From the NCBI GenBank assembly GCA_944390355.1, contig CALXPT010000005.1, forward strand, positions 22,298 through 86,297: a stretch of 64,000 bases of DNA, written 5' to 3'. Made by a program: the position numbers and the translations under genes. Below, piece by piece: positions 9,900 to 17,450 of the stretch. This DNA is from an uncultured Alphaproteobacteria bacterium. GTDB lineage: Bacteria > Pseudomonadota > Alphaproteobacteria > RF32 > CAG-239. Within the stretch, counting starts at the first letter, position 1. Every line of letters starts with the position of its first letter. The notes beneath the pieces are model-generated. The model was not told the DNA's origin. It was given only the letters and a program-made list of their open reading frames with translations, and made no database searches.

Positions 9900-10388
9900 T
9901 TAACTGAATTTAGCCAGCATTTCAGGCGTAAACAAGCTTCCTAAGCCTGTTGTCGCGGTTGCAACTGCCGGCTTAGCATATTTTTCTGCCAGCTCATACT
10001 GCTCCATGTCTTTCAGAAGCTCTATTGCTTCCTCAGAAAGATACGGACCTTCAGGATTCTCTTTGACGTAATCTGCCAGCAAATCCCAATCTTCGAGGTC
10101 AACAAGAAGCATTTCATTTTCAGGATGGAGCGAACATCCCACAACACTCTTTCTTGCCAGCTCTATATCAACTTCTTCGGCTTCCAAAACAGCCGTTACA
10201 AACTGTTTACACGGCCGCCGCATTGAAAGATAGAGGTCGCGGCTTTCTTTTCTTTCCGGCGCCAGCAATAAGAGCTGCGAGGATGGCAACAGCCAATACT
10301 CCTCAAAATATTTTTTTTGCTCTTCCAATGAAGAGTTTAAAACATTTAACTCAACTTTCTTGCTGGGGTGCTGTATTGTTTTATTCAT
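9900..10388 (-). CDS. Uncharacterised protein, SD-less leader
   Basis: A 162-residue soluble protein not recognised from any family. The ATG at 10388 (MNKTIQHPSKK) is chosen over a longer form at 10427 because the extension is hydrophobic and starts upstream of the likely leader. The second half (LADYVKENPEGPYLSE, then AIELLKDMEQYELAEKYAK) looks like short alpha-helical hairpins. No SD is present: the ATG follows an AT-only stretch very similar to that before the small gene at 61632. Codon choice (CTG, CTT, GTT) differs from neighbours. It has its own terminator and no operon partner. Acquisition from elsewhere is possible. Confidence 0.7.
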   Translation of the reverse strand: MNKTIQHPSKKVELNVLNSSLEEQKKYFEEYWLLPSSQLLLLAPERKESRDLYLSMRRPCKQFVTAVLEAEEVDIELARKSVVGCSLHPENEMLLVDLEDWDLLADYVKENPEGPYLSEEAIELLKDMEQYELAEKYAKPAVATATTGLGSLFTPEMLAKFS

Positions 10389-10727
10389 AATTAAAAAAAT
10401 TTTTAAGACAAAGAAAAGACCAGACAATCTTTCCCCTATTCAAAAAATTCCATTATTCTGAATGAACGCCTTTCCAAAGAAAAAACCTCATTGTCTGCAA
10501 AATAATAGAACCTTAATAATCTCAATTCAAAAACAACAATACCATAAATCACAGCTACAGTCAACACAAAATTAGACAAATTTTACAAGCGTCATAAAAT
10601 TGTAACAAAGAACAAGAACGAGCCCCATGCATAACTTTCTTTCTTAGACAAAACTCCTTGCATTAACCTTAAATTTAGACTATAATGATACAAGAAACAA
10701 AAAAAATATTCCTTTAGGAGAAAGGTT
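10389..10727. other. Intergenic region between divergent genes
   Basis: A 339-bp AT-rich gap between the minus-strand orphan and the J-domain gene. It holds the strong promoter at 10658-10686 and an SD (AGGAGAAAGG) for the plus-strand gene. No RNA gene or repeat was seen. Confidence 0.6.
10658..10686 (+). promoter_or_regulatory. Sigma-70-type promoter of the J-domain gene
   Basis: TTGCAT, a 17-bp spacer, then a perfect TATAAT. The start codon lies 42 bp downstream with AGGAGAAAGG in between. Confidence 0.75.
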
Positions 10728-11906
10728 ATGAGTGATGAAATGAATTTTAGCGACGCCTGCAGTATTCTGGGCGTATCTGAAAATGCCACGGAAGATGAAG
10801 TCAAACAAGCTTTTAGAAAATTAACCATAAAATATCATCCGGATAGGAATATCGGAGACAAGAGTGCTGAAGAAACATTTCAACGCATAACCGCGGCCAA
10901 AGAATTTTGGGATAAAGAGAAAAAAGCCGGCAAATATAAAAACCAAGACACGCAACTGACAACCACCCAGCAAACAACTCAAGAAAATCAACCGCAAGAA
11001 CAAACAAACACCGCCGCGCCCAATCAAGAAGATAAAAACCAAAATAAAACAGCGGAAAACCAACCAAACGGAGACACCCCGCCGCCGGATGATAATAAAG
11101 AAGGCGATAATAAAGAAGATAAAACACAAGAAAGCACAGAGCAACAAGACCAACAATCCGAAAATAACGCTACAATAAAAAACCCGCCCATGGCCGTAAC
11201 CGAAAATCTGCCGGAAGCAAAAGAAAACACAGACCCCAATCAAGAAGAAAATACTCAACCGACCACCGAGCAGGAACAAACGGCAGAAAACGACTTTGCC
11301 GCCCCATATCGACAATTTTATCAAGAAGTCGCAAAAAAAGAGGGTTCAACCTATGGCGAAGATAAAAGCAATCCGGAAATTTATCATGCGGCCCTGGCAC
11401 GTCAAAACGGCGAAAAATTAATAATCAAAGCCTCATCAGCCAATCAAGTAAGCTTAGCGGCGCGAGACAAAGACAACAACCCCAAAGTTCCTGACTACCA
11501 AGATTTTAATGATTTGGTAAAACTCGCCCAGTCCCAAGGCAAGAGTGTATCTTTCGGCAACATCAAAAATCCGGAATACAAAGCAAGATTGTTGCTGGCA
11601 TGTATGGAAAACGGCGTTCCGGTAAAAAATATGCCTGACTTATCGGAAATGAAAAACCTTGAACCCGAAACCCAAAAGCGCATAAATGCACAAAAAATCA
11701 AACTACTGCGTAGTGAGGTAAAAAACAAACAAGAAACGGGACACTACAAAAATCTCTCCGCCGAAAAAGTACAAGAAAAAGAAAATATCGAAAAAGCGCG
11801 CCAAACCATACGCGAGGGTCGACAACTAGGCCAAACCGCAACAGACCAATACAAACAGGCGCGAGATGCCATAATCGCCCGCCAAGCCCAACTCGGCGGC
11901 CGTTAA
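10728..11906 (+). CDS. J-domain protein with polyvalent-protein-like C-terminus
   Basis: A 392-residue protein of three parts. Residues 5-70 are a J domain (FSDACSILGVSENATEDEV, then KYHPDRN with the HPD motif), so it should stimulate an Hsp70 ATPase. Residues about 75-190 are a low-complexity Gln/Glu/Asn/Thr/Pro linker. Residues about 190-310 form a globular region (NGEKLIIKASSANQVSLAAR... VPDYQDFNDLVKLAQSQGK... YKARLLLACMENG) resembling the small LPD-type modules of polyvalent proteins on mobile elements. The last 80 residues are charged helix. It lacks the G/F region and zinc domain of DnaJ. It has a strong promoter and is monocistronic. Confidence 0.8.
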   Translation: MSDEMNFSDACSILGVSENATEDEVKQAFRKLTIKYHPDRNIGDKSAEETFQRITAAKEFWDKEKKAGKYKNQDTQLTTTQQTTQENQPQEQTNTAAPNQEDKNQNKTAENQPNGDTPPPDDNKEGDNKEDKTQESTEQQDQQSENNATIKNPPMAVTENLPEAKENTDPNQEENTQPTTEQEQTAENDFAAPYRQFYQEVAKKEGSTYGEDKSNPEIYHAALARQNGEKLIIKASSANQVSLAARDKDNNPKVPDYQDFNDLVKLAQSQGKSVSFGNIKNPEYKARLLLACMENGVPVKNMPDLSEMKNLEPETQKRINAQKIKLLRSEVKNKQETGHYKNLSAEKVQEKENIEKARQTIREGRQLGQTATDQYKQARDAIIARQAQLGGR

Positions 11907-11937
11907 GCAACCACTAACTGCCTGTTATTACAAACTT

Positions 11938-14295
11938 TTAAGAGATGATTTCACGTTTGCCCGCATGGTCAGGTGCCGAAATAACCCCCTCCTCTTCCAT
12001 ACGTTCAATTAAGATTGCCGCACGGTTATAACCGATTCGCAAACGCCGCTGAACATAACTGATAGAGGCTTTTTTGTCATTGCGCACGATTTCCACGGCC
12101 TGATTATACAAATCATCATCACCGCCGCCGGCCATATCACCTTTATCAAACACGGCACCACCGCCATTTCCGGAAGATTTATCGGTGTTAAGTTCACCTT
12201 CGGTAACACCCTCAACATATTCCGGAGCCTTTTGCGATTTAATAAAGTCCACTACCTTTTCAATCTCGGCATCGGGAGCAAATCCGCCATGAATACGTTG
12301 CGGACGTTGCCCTGCCGGCATATAGAGCATATCACCGCGGCCAAGAAGTTGCTCAGCCCCCTGCTCACCCAAAATTGTACGACTGTCGATTTTTGAGGTA
12401 ACTTGGTAGCTAATACGCGTCGGAAAATTAGATTTAATTGTACCGGTAATAACATCAACGGACGGTCGCTGTGTAGACATAATCAAGTGCAATCCGGCGG
12501 CACGCGCCATTTGCGCCAAACGTTGAATGGCGGCTTCAACTTCTTTTCCTGCCACCAACATCAAATCGGCCATTTCATCAACAACAATGACAATATAAGG
12601 CAAAGGAGAAAGGTCGAGTTCTTGTTCTTCAAAAATAGGCTTTCCGGTTTCAGCATCAAAACCTGTTTGCACGGTGCGTTTAATAACTTCACCGCTCATG
12701 CGAAGTTCTTTGAGCTTTTGGTTATAGCCCATAATATTACGCACATTGAGTTGCGCCATAGCGCGGTATCTGTCTTCCATTTCACGCACGGCCCATTTTA
12801 AACCGATAACGGCTTTGGCAGGGTCGGTAATCACGGGGGTCAACAAATGAGGAATACCGTTATACATCGAAAATTCAAGCATTTTCGGGTCAATCATAAT
12901 GAACTTACACTCATCGGGCCGCATCCGATATAAAAGAGAGAGAATCATACCGTTCACCCCGACGGATTTTCCCGAACCGGTAGTACCGGCCACCAACAAG
13001 TGAGGCATTTTAGCCAAATCGGCATAAACATTACGCCCGCCGATATCTTTTCCGAGAACAATATTAAGTTCGTTTTTGTTTTTACGAAATTGCTCATCTT
13101 CAATCAAATCTCTGAGCCAAACCGTTTCGCGGTTTTTATTCGGCAGTTCAATACCAATGGTATTAGACCCCGGAACTACGGCAATACGAACGGAAACAGC
13201 CGACATGGAGCGTGCAATATCATCAGCCAAACCAATGACACGGGCAGTTTTTGTCCCCGGAGCAGGTTCAAGCTCATAAAGAGTAACCACCGGCCCCGGA
13301 CGCACTTTAACAATACTTCCGTGCACACCAAACTCTTCCAATACCGATTCCAACTGCCGTGCAATTTCATCAAGCTCTTTCTGAGAAACGGCATTTCCCT
13401 TTTTATCCGCCGGTCTGGTAAGGAGCGCAACATCGGGAAAGACATAACCGTCATCTTTTTCCTTAACTTTGGCTTTAGGCGATTTCGAAGATTGCCCTTG
13501 AGATTCCTGTTTCGCTTCTTTTGGCGTATCATCACCGAACTTTGGCTCTTTGCGTAAAGACTTATCTTTAATTTTTTTCTGTTTTTTAGGCTGAGGTTCA
13601 TCAGCAGGTATTTCATCATCATCCGTACTAGAATTCAAGCGCAATTTGGACAAACGCTTAGCTGCCCGCCAAACAAAATATGCACTTTTAGAAAGATACA
13701 AACACCACACCGAAACGATGCGATAAAAACCCAAAGCCGCGCGCTTGCTCCAACACCACCAGTTTTTGACCGTAATACCCAAAGCATAATCAAAACAAAG
13801 CATCATGAACAAGAATAAAATTGCCCCCACAATAACATTAGCAAAAGCATAGGGATAAATTTCATTAACAAAGGTCATAATCCACCCGATGGCAAAAGTT
13901 CCGATAACTCCGCCCAAATCAAAATCACCACAAATTTTAGGCATCAAAGAGAATAAAGAACAACCGGCCAAAATTCCCAAGAACCAAGCCAAAACGCGAG
14001 AATAAGGATGAACAAAATCAGCCAACTTAAGACGATTAAGCCCCCAAGGGAAAAAGGCGATTAAAAACAACGGCAAAACAACGCCGAAAAAGCTCAAACA
14101 AAAATCAACCGTTTTGGCACCCGACACACCCAAAAGATTCTGCACGCCTTGACTGCCGACCAAATTAAGAGCACTGTCTTGCTTGTGATAAAAAAGCAAA
14201 CTCAAGAACACCCACACGGCAGCCCCAATCAGACCTAAACCCAAAAGGCGTTTAAGTAATTTAACAAAAAACGAATTTTTCTTTTTTTTAGCCAT
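11938..14295 (-). CDS. ftsK: FtsK DNA translocase
   Basis: Septum-anchored hexameric ATPase that moves chromosome ends and dif sites to the division plane. It is about 785 residues. Start 14295 (MAKKKKNSF) is chosen because GGAGAT lies 9 nt ahead; a longer frame begins at 14343. Hydrophobic helices occur between residues 10 and 185, then a short charged linker (about 225-285), the alpha/beta motor with Walker A GTTGSGKSVGVN near residue 440 and Walker B IVIVVDEMADLM, and the gamma winged helix (SISYVQRRLRIGYNRAA) that reads polar KOPS-type sequences. The linker is shorter than in E. coli. It is convergent with the J-domain gene. Confidence 0.95.
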   Translation of the reverse strand: MAKKKKNSFFVKLLKRLLGLGLIGAAVWVFLSLLFYHKQDSALNLVGSQGVQNLLGVSGAKTVDFCLSFFGVVLPLFLIAFFPWGLNRLKLADFVHPYSRVLAWFLGILAGCSLFSLMPKICGDFDLGGVIGTFAIGWIMTFVNEIYPYAFANVIVGAILFLFMMLCFDYALGITVKNWWCWSKRAALGFYRIVSVWCLYLSKSAYFVWRAAKRLSKLRLNSSTDDDEIPADEPQPKKQKKIKDKSLRKEPKFGDDTPKEAKQESQGQSSKSPKAKVKEKDDGYVFPDVALLTRPADKKGNAVSQKELDEIARQLESVLEEFGVHGSIVKVRPGPVVTLYELEPAPGTKTARVIGLADDIARSMSAVSVRIAVVPGSNTIGIELPNKNRETVWLRDLIEDEQFRKNKNELNIVLGKDIGGRNVYADLAKMPHLLVAGTTGSGKSVGVNGMILSLLYRMRPDECKFIMIDPKMLEFSMYNGIPHLLTPVITDPAKAVIGLKWAVREMEDRYRAMAQLNVRNIMGYNQKLKELRMSGEVIKRTVQTGFDAETGKPIFEEQELDLSPLPYIVIVVDEMADLMLVAGKEVEAAIQRLAQMARAAGLHLIMSTQRPSVDVITGTIKSNFPTRISYQVTSKIDSRTILGEQGAEQLLGRGDMLYMPAGQRPQRIHGGFAPDAEIEKVVDFIKSQKAPEYVEGVTEGELNTDKSSGNGGGAVFDKGDMAGGGDDDLYNQAVEIVRNDKKASISYVQRRLRIGYNRAAILIERMEEEGVISAPDHAGKREIIS

Positions 14296-14399
14296 AGTTT
14301 TACAATCTCCGATTTCAGCCGAAATATACACGAAAAACCTCAATTTTATATTAACAAAAAGAGGTGAATTCTGACTAAAATAGTTTTAAAACTTGACTT

Positions 14400-14427
14400 T
14401 TGCCCGCAAATGACTAAAGCTCATAAT
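14400..14427 (+). promoter_or_regulatory. Possible promoter of fabD
   Basis: TTGCCC, 16-bp spacer, CATAAT, 36 bp ahead of the fabD start. An upstream TTGACT at 14393 could serve instead but lacks a well-spaced -10. Confidence 0.35.
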
Positions 14428-14462
14428 GAAAAAAGACATAAAACATTTAAGGAAAAGATTAT

Positions 14463-15407
14463 ATGAAATATGCTTTTGTATTCCCCGGCCAAGGGTCTCA
14501 ATATGTCGGCATGGGGAAAGAACTTGCAGAAAATTTCGCAAGTGCCAAAGAAGTTTTTGAAGAAGTAAACGAGGCCTTATCACAAGATTTATTTAAGATA
14601 ATGACGACTGGCCCCGAAAGCGAATTAACCTTAACCGCAAACACGCAACCGGCTTTAATGGCACATTCAATGGCGGTTATACGCGTATTGGAAAAAGATT
14701 TCGGAATTAACATAAAAGATAAAGTTTCATACGTTGCCGGACATTCTTTGGGAGAATATTCGGCAGCCTGCGCCGCCGGAGTTTTTTCGCTGAGCGACAC
14801 GGCCAAACTCCTGCGCACCAGAGGAGAGGCTATGCAAAAAGCCGTACCCTTGGGAGTTGGCGGAATGGCAGCGGTATTAGGCGTGTCTTTTAAAGATATA
14901 GATGCTTTGGTTGAAGCCTGTAATGATGACAAAAACATCTGCGTAGCCGCCAATGACAATTCGGATGGTCAAGTTGTTTTATCGGGACACATGGCCGCAA
15001 TAGAAAAGGCGGTAGAAATAGCAACGGAATTCGGAGCCAGAAGATGTGTAAAACTACCGGTCAGTGCCCCATTTCATAGTCCCTTGATGCAGCCGGCGGC
15101 GGAAGTGATGTCCAAAGCCTTAAGCAGTGTAGAAGCACATGATGCAAAAATTCCGTTGATAGCAAACGTATTAGCCTCAACGGAAACAAACAAAGAAGAA
15201 ATCATAAAAAATTTAATTGCACAAGTAACCGGCACGGTTCGCTGGCGTGAAAGTGTCAATTTCATGCACGAAGAAGGCGTAACGGATACCGTAGAAATCG
15301 GTGCGGGAAAAGTATTGACCAACATCATCAAAAGAAGCCAACCCGACATTCATGCTTATACGGTCGGCACGGTAGCTGAAATCGAAGAATTGGCAAAAAA
15401 CATTTAA
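14463..15407 (+). CDS. fabD: Malonyl-CoA:ACP transacylase FabD
   Basis: Loads malonyl groups onto acyl carrier protein for fatty-acid synthesis. It is 314 residues, standard for the family. The N-terminus reads YAFVFPGQGSQYVGMG. The nucleophile Ser lies in AGHSLGEYSA near residue 95, and the catalytic His is in SAPFHSPLM. TLTANTQPALMAHS is the Gln-containing oxyanion segment. fabG follows after 26 bp with its own SD, so the two form a fab operon. acpP and fabF are not in the window. Confidence 0.96.
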   Translation: MKYAFVFPGQGSQYVGMGKELAENFASAKEVFEEVNEALSQDLFKIMTTGPESELTLTANTQPALMAHSMAVIRVLEKDFGINIKDKVSYVAGHSLGEYSAACAAGVFSLSDTAKLLRTRGEAMQKAVPLGVGGMAAVLGVSFKDIDALVEACNDDKNICVAANDNSDGQVVLSGHMAAIEKAVEIATEFGARRCVKLPVSAPFHSPLMQPAAEVMSKALSSVEAHDAKIPLIANVLASTETNKEEIIKNLIAQVTGTVRWRESVNFMHEEGVTDTVEIGAGKVLTNIIKRSQPDIHAYTVGTVAEIEELAKNI

Positions 15408-15433
15408 CTAAAAAAACAGCAAAGGAAAAAAAC

Positions 15434-16171
15434 ATGTTTGACTTAACAGGAAAAGTAGCATTAATCACCGGTGCAGCCGGCGGATTGGGAGACAAAATAG
15501 CTCGCACGCTCCATGCCCAAGGAGCCACACTGGCATTAACGGATATGAGAGCGGAACCGATGGAAAAATTAAAAGCCGAATTAGGCTCTCGAGTCGAAGT
15601 TTTCACCGCCAATTTAACCGACGCCGAAGCCGTAAAAAGCTTGGTAGATAACGTTGAAGAAAAAATGGGCAGAATTGATATTTTGGTAAACAACGCCGGT
15701 CTGACCAGAGATAATATTTTTATCCGTATGTCCGATGAAGAATGGCAGTTGGTATTAGATGTTAATTTAACAGCCGGATTCAAGCTTGCCCGCGCCGCAG
15801 TCAGAGGCATGATGAAACGTCGTTTTGGCCGCATAATCGGTATAGCATCCGTAGTCGGTGTAATGGGCAATGCCGGACAGGCTAATTACGCAGCTTCCAA
15901 AGGCGGAATGATAGCCATGAACAAGAGCTTGGCACAAGAAGTAGCCTCCCGAGGCGTTACGGTCAATTCCATCGCCCCCGGATTTATCCGCACGCCGATG
16001 ACCGATGTTTTAACCGATGACGTAAAAGCCAAATTAATGGCGCGGATTCCGGCCGGCAAGCTTGGCGAAGCACAAGACATTGCCAATGTCGTAGCCTTTT
16101 TGGCAAGTGATGAGGCACAATACATCACTGGTCAAACGATTAACATCAACGGCGGAATGGCCATGATTTAA
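15434..16171 (+). CDS. fabG: 3-oxoacyl-ACP reductase FabG
   Basis: NADPH-dependent reduction of 3-oxoacyl-ACP in fatty-acid elongation. It is 245 residues. The Rossmann glycine motif TGAAGGLGDKIA lies near residue 13, NNAG near 86, and the catalytic set is Ser in GIASVVGVMGNAGQ plus Tyr and Lys in YAASKGG. The C-terminus (YITGQTININGGMAMI) is typical of the family. AAAGGAAAAAA precedes the ATG, and a strong terminator follows. Confidence 0.96.
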   Translation: MFDLTGKVALITGAAGGLGDKIARTLHAQGATLALTDMRAEPMEKLKAELGSRVEVFTANLTDAEAVKSLVDNVEEKMGRIDILVNNAGLTRDNIFIRMSDEEWQLVLDVNLTAGFKLARAAVRGMMKRRFGRIIGIASVVGVMGNAGQANYAASKGGMIAMNKSLAQEVASRGVTVNSIAPGFIRTPMTDVLTDDVKAKLMARIPAGKLGEAQDIANVVAFLASDEAQYITGQTININGGMAMI

Positions 16172-16196
16172 AACGATTCGTTTCGGATTCGTTTAA

Positions 16197-16232
16197 AAAG
16201 GAAGGTTTCAAAGAACCTTCCTTTGATTTTTT
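16197..16232 (+). terminator. Terminator of the fabD-fabG operon
   Basis: An 11-bp stem (AAAGGAAGGTT / AACCTTCCTTT) with a six-base loop, then GATTTTTT, 26 bp after the fabG stop. Confidence 0.88.
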
Positions 16233-16258
16233 AATCAAAAGAAAAGCAACATCAGTTG

Positions 16259-16287
16259 TTGACTTTTTGAAGAAATTCCCCTAAAGA
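16259..16287 (+). promoter_or_regulatory. Promoter of the lptF-lptD-surA-rsmA operon
   Basis: TTGACT, 17-bp spacer, TAAAGA, 33 bp before the lptF start and just after the fabG terminator. Confidence 0.5.
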
Positions 16288-16319
16288 TTCATAAGATAAA
16301 AAAGCTGGCTGTTTTATTA

Positions 16320-17450
16320 ATGAAGATATTAAATAAATACATACTCAAACAGACAATTGTCGGTTTTTTGCTTATAAGTTTTTCGCTGTTGGCCATATTA
16401 TGGCTCACACAGTCGCTTCACTTTGTAGAATTGATTACCAACAAAGGACTACCGATAGGTCTGTTCATAGAATTGACCTCTCTCTTAATGCCAAGATTAT
16501 TTTCGATTCTATCGCCGATAGCAGCCTTTGCGGCAGTGTTGTTTGTATATAACCGAATGCTCACGGATCGAGAATTGGTAGTTATGAAATCAGCAGGTAT
16601 CAGCCCGATAAAAAACGCCCAACCGACAATATACTTCGGCCTAATACTCTCAATACTTGGGGTATACTTAAACATCTGGGGTATTCCCTTGGCAGAAGCA
16701 AAATTCAACGATTTACAATGGCAAATCAAAAATGACGTATCGCACCTACTGTTCAAAGAAGGGCAATTTACGGAAATTCAAACCGGACTGACCGTATTTA
16801 TCTCACAAAGAGAACAAGACGGTTCTATCAGTGGCTTACTTCTAAATGATGAAAGAAAAAAAGACACCCGCTCAACCATATCGGCAGAAAAAGGCCGTAT
16901 AGTCTACGGAGAACAAGGACCGCGCATAATTTTGATTAATGGGATTCGCCAAGAAATCAGTACTAAAACCAATCAATTTTCATCATTATCGTTTAAGAGG
17001 TATTCCGTGGATTTGGGAAACAATCAAGGAAAGAAAGCCAAATCCGAAACAGCAAGAGAAAAGACCACATGGGAATTGCTGCACGCCGCAGAAGATACAA
17101 CGCTGGATGAAGATGATATCAAACAATACATTGTATCCGGCCACAAGAGGCTTCTAAATCCGTTTTATAATTTACTATTTGCACTTTTAGGGTGCACAGG
17201 ATTAATCATAGGCAACTTTAACCGTCGCGGCCAAACCAAAATCATTGCCACCTCTATTACGATAATGGTTTTGCTACAATCCTTAGATTTAACTTTAGAA
17301 AACCTAAGCACAAAGAGTCTAAGCTTTTTGCCGCTCATGTACCTAAATCTGATTATACCCTTGGGACTAAGCTTTTATATATTGCTATACTACAACCCAA
17401 TGGCACATCGCAAACCATCTTTTGTTGGAGATCAAAAGAATGAAAACTAA
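16320..17450 (+). CDS. lptF: LptF, LPS export ABC transporter permease
   Basis: Inner-membrane permease of the Lpt machine that extracts LPS and passes it to the periplasmic bridge. It is 376 residues with the YjgP/YjgQ layout: three N-terminal membrane helices (KQTIVGFLLISFSLLAIL, then helices around 55-80 and 95-120), a periplasmic beta-jellyroll of about 150 residues, and three C-terminal helices. YNRMLTDRELVVMKSAG is the coupling helix that docks the LptB ATPase. Sequence style matches LptF more than LptG. lptG, usually the next gene, is absent here and lptD overlaps the end directly. Confidence 0.88.
   Translation: MKILNKYILKQTIVGFLLISFSLLAILWLTQSLHFVELITNKGLPIGLFIELTSLLMPRLFSILSPIAAFAAVLFVYNRMLTDRELVVMKSAGISPIKNAQPTIYFGLILSILGVYLNIWGIPLAEAKFNDLQWQIKNDVSHLLFKEGQFTEIQTGLTVFISQREQDGSISGLLLNDERKKDTRSTISAEKGRIVYGEQGPRIILINGIRQEISTKTNQFSSLSFKRYSVDLGNNQGKKAKSETAREKTTWELLHAAEDTTLDEDDIKQYIVSGHKRLLNPFYNLLFALLGCTGLIIGNFNRRGQTKIIATSITIMVLLQSLDLTLENLSTKSLSFLPLMYLNLIIPLGLSFYILLYYNPMAHRKPSFVGDQKNEN

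Noticed and set aside
13076..13622. Opposite-strand open frames inside ftsK and other genes
   Set aside because: They are antisense or out-of-frame shadows with Ser/Lys/Ile-rich composition, no SD and no recognisable domain.
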